Assembly: GCA_964629615.1 (NCBI GenBank)
Contig: CAZVUD010000032.1
Coordinates: 1-17,831, forward strand
Direction of reading: 5' to 3'
Length of the DNA: 17,831 bases
DNA from: SVTX01 sp964629615
Lineage (GTDB): Bacteria > Bacillota > Clostridia > Oscillospirales > CAG-272
Part shown: one piece after another, positions 15,012-17,831 of the stretch
Position numbering within the stretch: the stretch's first letter is position 1
Layout: every line of letters starts with the position of its first letter
Notes under the pieces: model-generated
Told to the model about the DNA's origin: nothing
Databases searched by the model: none
Seen by the model: only the letters and a program-made list of their open reading frames with translations
Position numbers and translations under genes: made by a program

Positions 15012-16175
15012 ATGACAAAGGTAGATATCTTTTCGGGATTTCTCGGAGCCGGTAAAACTACTCTTATTAAAAAATTGATCGAGGAAGCATATAAGGGCGA
15101 GAAGATAGTGCTGATAGAAAATGAGTTTGGTACTATCGGCATAGACAGCGGATTTTTGGCTGAAGCCGGAATTCAGATAAATGAGATGAATTCCGGATGC
15201 ATCTGCTGTTCTCTTGTTGGTGATTTCTCCAAGGCTCTGCACAGAGTTATAGAAGAATACGCACCTGACAGGATACTTATCGAGCCTTCAGGCGTAGGAA
15301 AGCTTTCAGACGTTATCAAGGCAGCTATGGGCGCAACCGAGCACGGAGCAGTGCTTAATGGCTTTACAACGGTCGTTGATGCAATGAAGTGCAAAATGTA
15401 TATGAAGAATTTCGGCGAGTTTTTCAATGATCAGGTCGAGAATGCAGGATGTATAGTTCTCAGCCACACAGACAAGCTTTCTGATTCTAAGATATCTGAG
15501 TGCGTAAGCATGCTCAGAGAAAAGAACAGCACTGCTATCATAGTTACCACTCCTTGGGGACAGCTTACAGGTGCACAGCTGCTTGAGGCTATGGAGAGAA
15601 AGGACACGCTTGAGTCCGAGCTTCAAAGACTTGAGGAAGAGCATAGACATGAGGAAGAGTGTGAGTGCCACGAGCACCATCATCACCATCATGACGATGA
15701 CGAAGAATGCGATTGTCACGAGCACCATCATCACCATCATGACGATGACGAAGAATGCGATTGCCATGAGCACCATCATCACCATCATGACGATGACGAA
15801 GAATGCGATTGTCACGAGCACCATCATCACCATCATGACGATGACGAAGAGTGTGAATGCCACGAGCACCACCATCACCATCATCATGCAGATGAAGTGT
15901 TTACAAGCTGGGGTATCGAAACCACCAAGAAATATAATGCAGACCGTTTGAAAGAAGCACTTTTGACTCTTACAGATGAAGAAAAGTACGGTATGATACT
16001 TCGCGCTAAGGGTATCGTTGCATCCGACGACGGGCGTTGGATCAACTTTGACTATGTTCCGGGCGAGCCTGATGTCAGATACGGCGCAGCTTCAGTCATC
16101 GGCAGAATATGTGTTATAGGCTCAAATATCAATAAGAATAACATAGCCGAATTGTTCGGCGCGGAGGAAAAGTAA
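15012..16175 (+). CDS. CobW/G3E-family GTPase with repeat-built His/Cys/Asp-rich metal-binding domain
   Basis: This is a P-loop GTPase of the COG0523/CobW/ZNG1 group, cytosolic metallochaperones that deliver zinc or another metal to client proteins. It is 387 aa. Walker A is GFLGAGKT (9-16), followed by the metal-coordinating GCICC motif (Cys63, Cys65, Cys66), a Walker B-like RILIEPSG (87-94) and SHTD (151-154) in place of NKxD. Residues about 211-291 are a spectacular His/Cys/Asp/Glu stretch with some 38 His and 10 Cys, made of near-identical 16-residue units. The CobW C-terminal domain follows (about 295-387; EEKYGMILRAKGIV, WINFDYVPGE). The SD-like GAGAGG (14994-14999) is rather far (12 bases) from this ATG. 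The stop overlaps the next start (TAATG). Zinc is the likeliest metal by family analogy; no Zur-type box was seen nearby. Confidence 0.93.
   Translation: MTKVDIFSGFLGAGKTTLIKKLIEEAYKGEKIVLIENEFGTIGIDSGFLAEAGIQINEMNSGCICCSLVGDFSKALHRVIEEYAPDRILIEPSGVGKLSDVIKAAMGATEHGAVLNGFTTVVDAMKCKMYMKNFGEFFNDQVENAGCIVLSHTDKLSDSKISECVSMLREKNSTAIIVTTPWGQLTGAQLLEAMERKDTLESELQRLEEEHRHEEECECHEHHHHHHDDDEECDCHEHHHHHHDDDEECDCHEHHHHHHDDDEECDCHEHHHHHHDDDEECECHEHHHHHHHADEVFTSWGIETTKKYNADRLKEALLTLTDEEKYGMILRAKGIVASDDGRWINFDYVPGEPDVRYGAASVIGRICVIGSNINKNNIAELFGAEEK
15669..15887 (+). repeat. 48-bp in-frame tandem repeat, four full copies plus a partial fifth
   Basis: Full units lie at 15669-15716, 15717-15764, 15765-15812 and 15813-15860, with a partial unit to 15887. 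Each encodes HEHHHHHH-DDD-EEC-x-C. Units 1 to 3 differ from one another by one or two bases, and the fourth changes only near its end, so the array looks recently expanded. The unit is a multiple of three, so copy-number change keeps the reading frame. Confidence 0.95.
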
Positions 16176-17128
16176 TGCCAAATACTCCTGATATTCCCGT
16201 ATATCTGTTTACAGGATTTCTTGAGGGCGGCAAGACTCACATAATACAGGAGTCTATGGCTGACGACAGATTCAACACGGGTGAAAAAACACTTATAATC
16301 ATGTGCGAGGAGGGAATAGAAGAGCTTGATCCTTCATCCTTCAGCGGAAAGAACGTATATTTCGCAAGCATTGAAAATGAAGAGGACGTAACCGAGCAAA
16401 AGCTCATCGAATGTATGGGAAACCACAAGATCGACAGAGTTATCATCGAGTATAACGGCATGTGGATGCTGAATACTCTTTATGAAAACCTGCCTCAGGA
16501 TTGGTTTATTTTCCAGAACATGATGTTTGCCGATGCCAATACCTTCTTTGTGTACAATGACAATATGAGAAGCCTCATGTTTGATAAGCTTCTCGGATGC
16601 GAGATGATAGTACTTAACAGAACGCCTGATAATATCGATAAGGAAGAGGTGCACCGTATAGTTCGCGGCGTATCTAAGCGTGCGACCATAACATATGACT
16701 ATCCCGACGGACATGTTGAGTACGATGAGATAGAAGATCCGCTTCCTTTTGATATAGACGCTCCTGTTATCGAGATACAGGATGACGATTATGCCGTTTG
16801 GTACAGAGATCTTGGCGAAGAAATGATGAAATACGAGAACAAGACGGTAAAATTCAAGGGAATAGTTGCAAGAGATCTGAAGCTCGGCAAAGACGGTCTT
16901 GTTATCGGACGCCATGTAATGACCTGCTGTGCAGACGATATCGCGTATAACGGTCTTGTGTGCATATTTAAATCCAACGTATCCTATAAGACCCGTGATT
17001 GGATAACAGTCACAGGCATAATACGTATAGAAAAGCATAAGATGTACGGCAGACAGGGTCCTGTAATATACGCACTTGAAAGCGCTTATACATCAAAGCC
17101 CGAAAAGGAAGTTGCAACATTTTATTGA
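16175..17128 (+). CDS. CobW-like P-loop protein fused to a YcgQ-type (TIGR03943) C-terminal domain
   Basis: This is a 317-aa two-part protein. Residues about 5-180 are a divergent G3E GTPase-like domain: the Walker A GFLEGGKT (14-21) is kept, RVIIEYNG (88-95) matches the Walker B strand, and VLNRTPDN (147-154) stands at the NKxD place. However, the CxCC metal motif of CobW proteins is absent. Residues about 218-315 resemble the OB-fold-like C-terminal domain of TIGR03943/YcgQ proteins (NKTVKFKGIVARD, VIGRHVMTCCADD with paired Cys 251-252, DWITVTGII). YcgQ homologues usually sit beside a YcgR permease and CobW genes; no permease is in this window. GGAGG at 16163-16167 is 7 bases before the ATG, and the start overlaps the preceding stop (TAATG), implying translational coupling with the first CobW gene. 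A shared metal-homeostasis role is inferred; the protein is predicted soluble. Confidence 0.82.
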   Translation: MPNTPDIPVYLFTGFLEGGKTHIIQESMADDRFNTGEKTLIIMCEEGIEELDPSSFSGKNVYFASIENEEDVTEQKLIECMGNHKIDRVIIEYNGMWMLNTLYENLPQDWFIFQNMMFADANTFFVYNDNMRSLMFDKLLGCEMIVLNRTPDNIDKEEVHRIVRGVSKRATITYDYPDGHVEYDEIEDPLPFDIDAPVIEIQDDDYAVWYRDLGEEMMKYENKTVKFKGIVARDLKLGKDGLVIGRHVMTCCADDIAYNGLVCIFKSNVSYKTRDWITVTGIIRIEKHKMYGRQGPVIYALESAYTSKPEKEVATFY

Positions 17129-17150
17129 TATGACATGTGGAGGTATTTAA

Positions 17151-17621
17151 ATGAAGCTTCTCTTTAAGCAGAGATTTTTTTCGTGGTTCGACAGCTACGA
17201 TATTTATTATGAGGATGGCAGCTTGGCTTATAATGTGAGAGGACAGTTTTCTCTCGGACACTGCTTGAAGATATATGATCCGCAAGGATGCGAGATCGGC
17301 ACGGTATTGCAAAAGATATTTGTTTTTATGCCGCAATTTGAGCTGTATCTCGGTGATATCTATATGGGATGCATCAGAAGAGAATTTTCATTTTTTAAGC
17401 CTCGGTATCATATAGATTGCAATGGATGGCACATTGAGGGAGATATTTTCGGATGGGATTATCGCATCGTGAATGATTCGGGATCGGAAGTTGCTTATAT
17501 ATCAAAGATGCTTTGGAATTTTACCGATACATATTCGATAGATGTGCGAGATCCGAAGGATGCATTGAGCGCGCTGATGTTTGTTTTGGCGATAGATGCG
17601 GAAAAATGCTCAAATAATTAA
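17151..17621 (+). CDS. LURP-one-related (YxjI/DUF567-like) protein
   Basis: A small soluble protein of 156 aa resembling the LURP-one-related family, beta-barrel proteins with a tubby-like fold. The pattern fits: KQRFFSWFDSYDIYYEDGSLAYNVRGQFSLGHCLKIYD at the N-terminus, then alternating short beta strands, HIDCNGWHIEGDIFGWDYRI, and a C-terminal helix (PKDALSALMFVLAID). The family function in bacteria is unknown; a membrane-lipid or ligand-binding role is only suggested by its tubby-like fold. GGAGG at 17139-17143 is 7 bases before the ATG. It follows the CobW-YcgQ fusion by 22 bases without a terminator and is likely the last gene of the dut-led transcript. Assignment is by overall pattern, since the family has few invariant residues. 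Confidence 0.82.
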   Translation: MKLLFKQRFFSWFDSYDIYYEDGSLAYNVRGQFSLGHCLKIYDPQGCEIGTVLQKIFVFMPQFELYLGDIYMGCIRREFSFFKPRYHIDCNGWHIEGDIFGWDYRIVNDSGSEVAYISKMLWNFTDTYSIDVRDPKDALSALMFVLAIDAEKCSNN

Positions 17622-17673
17622 GGCATTTTGCGCAAAAAACGGCAAATATCTATTGGCTAACACGTAAATAGAA

Positions 17674-17709
17674 ATCAGAACTGTCGCATAATAATGCGGC
17701 AGCTCTGAT
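17674..17709. other. Imperfect stem-loop downstream of the LURP-one-related gene
   Basis: Arms 17674-17689 and 17694-17709 form a 16-position stem with one A-C mismatch and one U-G wobble around a 4-base loop. No T-tract follows on the plus strand, so it is not a classical terminator. It may still end or stabilise the dut-operon transcript. The palindrome TTTTGCGCAAAA lies just upstream (17626-17637). Confidence 0.5.
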
Positions 17710-17735
17710 ATTATGAAAAATGCATCCAATGGGTA

Positions 17736-17764
17736 TTGACAAACCATGTATAATATGATAAAAT
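17736..17764 (+). promoter_or_regulatory. Sigma-A promoter P1 for the gene beyond the window
   Basis: TTGACA (17736-17741), a 17-base spacer and TAAAAT (17759-17764; 5 of 6) form a good housekeeping promoter. The start point near 17771 falls on an inverted repeat GTAAAT-N8-ATTTAC (17771-17790). Confidence 0.65.
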
Positions 17765-17800
17765 GAAGATGTAAATAGAAATAAATTTACGAAATTCAAC

Positions 17801-17829
17801 TTGACAGGAGGAGAAGGGTCGTGTATAAT
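17801..17829 (+). promoter_or_regulatory. Perfect sigma-A promoter P2 (or ribosome site plus GTG start) at window end
   Basis: TTGACA (17801-17806), exactly 17 bases, then TATAAT (17824-17829) is a perfect consensus promoter. The spacer itself contains AGGAGGAG (17806-17813), 7 bases before GTG 17821, which would look like a ribosome site and start codon for a transcript from P1. Both readings are possible; the window ends before this can be decided. Confidence 0.6.
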
Positions 17830-17831
17830 GC

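Noticed and set aside
15306..15887. 193-aa minus-strand frame rich in Met, Val and Leu
   Set aside because: It is the antisense reading of the CAT/CAC/GAC repeat in the CobW gene; the hydrophobic composition is a by-product of those codons, and there is no ribosome site.
15669..15887. Regular 48-bp periodicity resembling a CRISPR-like array
   Set aside because: There are no variable spacers; the whole unit is repeated and coding, with an intact reading frame.
15571..15951. 126-aa plus-strand frame rich in Thr/Ile/Met across the tandem repeat
   Set aside because: It stays open only because the 48-bp unit has no stop in that frame; the overlapping frame has clear CobW homology.
17674..17709. 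Hairpin after the LURP-one-related gene as a standard terminator
   Set aside because: No T-tract follows on the plus strand and the stem has a mismatch, so it is listed only as a stem-loop.

Overview
The window looks like the chromosome of an endospore-forming Clostridia member, probably near Ruminococcus/Oscillospiraceae. This rests on a full-length SpoIVA with a sigma-E-like promoter, strong GGAGG ribosome binding sites, sigma-A promoters of the TTGACA/TATAAT type, and extracellular proteins with SLH modules or a Gly-Cys-Gly C-terminal anchor. No rRNA, tRNA, CRISPR array, transposase or phage gene was seen. The order (cell envelope, sporulation, RNA modification, glycan enzymes, metal GTPases) is ordinary chromosome with some lineage-specific content.

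Layout. 1-635 is the 3' part of a CUT1-type sugar ABC transporter ATPase, followed by two terminators. 812-2290 is spoIVA, convergent with murA (2350-3642, minus) across one shared bidirectional terminator. A gene-free AT-rich stretch (3643-4186) holds the murA promoter, short repeats and two minus-strand terminators. 4187-6426 (minus) is a two-gene operon: an RluA-family pseudouridine synthase, then a DUF3810 membrane protein with an HExxH motif. Divergent from it, 6592-7917 encodes a secreted cadherin-like/SLH protein. 8045-10222 encodes a large secreted GH99/GH71/WbsX-like protein with a CBM9-like module and a C-terminal membrane anchor; it starts at TTG behind a perfect sigma-A promoter. 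10486-12358 holds a DUF1385 (YqhQ-like) membrane protein with a large coiled-coil insertion, and a DUF436/TIGR01440 protein. 12449-12727 is a small membrane protein with two DxDGDGxxD-like loops and its own terminator.

From 12811 a promoter drives a tightly packed set: dUTPase (GTG start), a second GH99-like protein that lacks a signal peptide, a CobW/G3E GTPase with a His/Cys/Asp-rich domain built from 48-bp tandem repeats, a second P-loop protein fused to a YcgQ-type (TIGR03943) C-terminal domain, and a LURP-one-related protein. The window ends on two tandem sigma-A promoters whose gene lies outside.

The most interesting parts are: (i) the pair of same-architecture GH99-like proteins, one exported and anchored and one apparently cytosolic, the latter between dut and metal-GTPase genes; (ii) the repeat-built His/Cys domain in the first CobW protein, directly followed by a CobW-YcgQ fusion that has lost the CxCC motif, which suggests a metal-handling (probably zinc) module; (iii) the coiled-coil insertion in the DUF1385 protein. 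Several starts differ from the longest open frame, because ribosome binding sites and promoters point to internal starts (murA, DUF3810, the first GH99-like gene, DUF1385, DUF436, dut).
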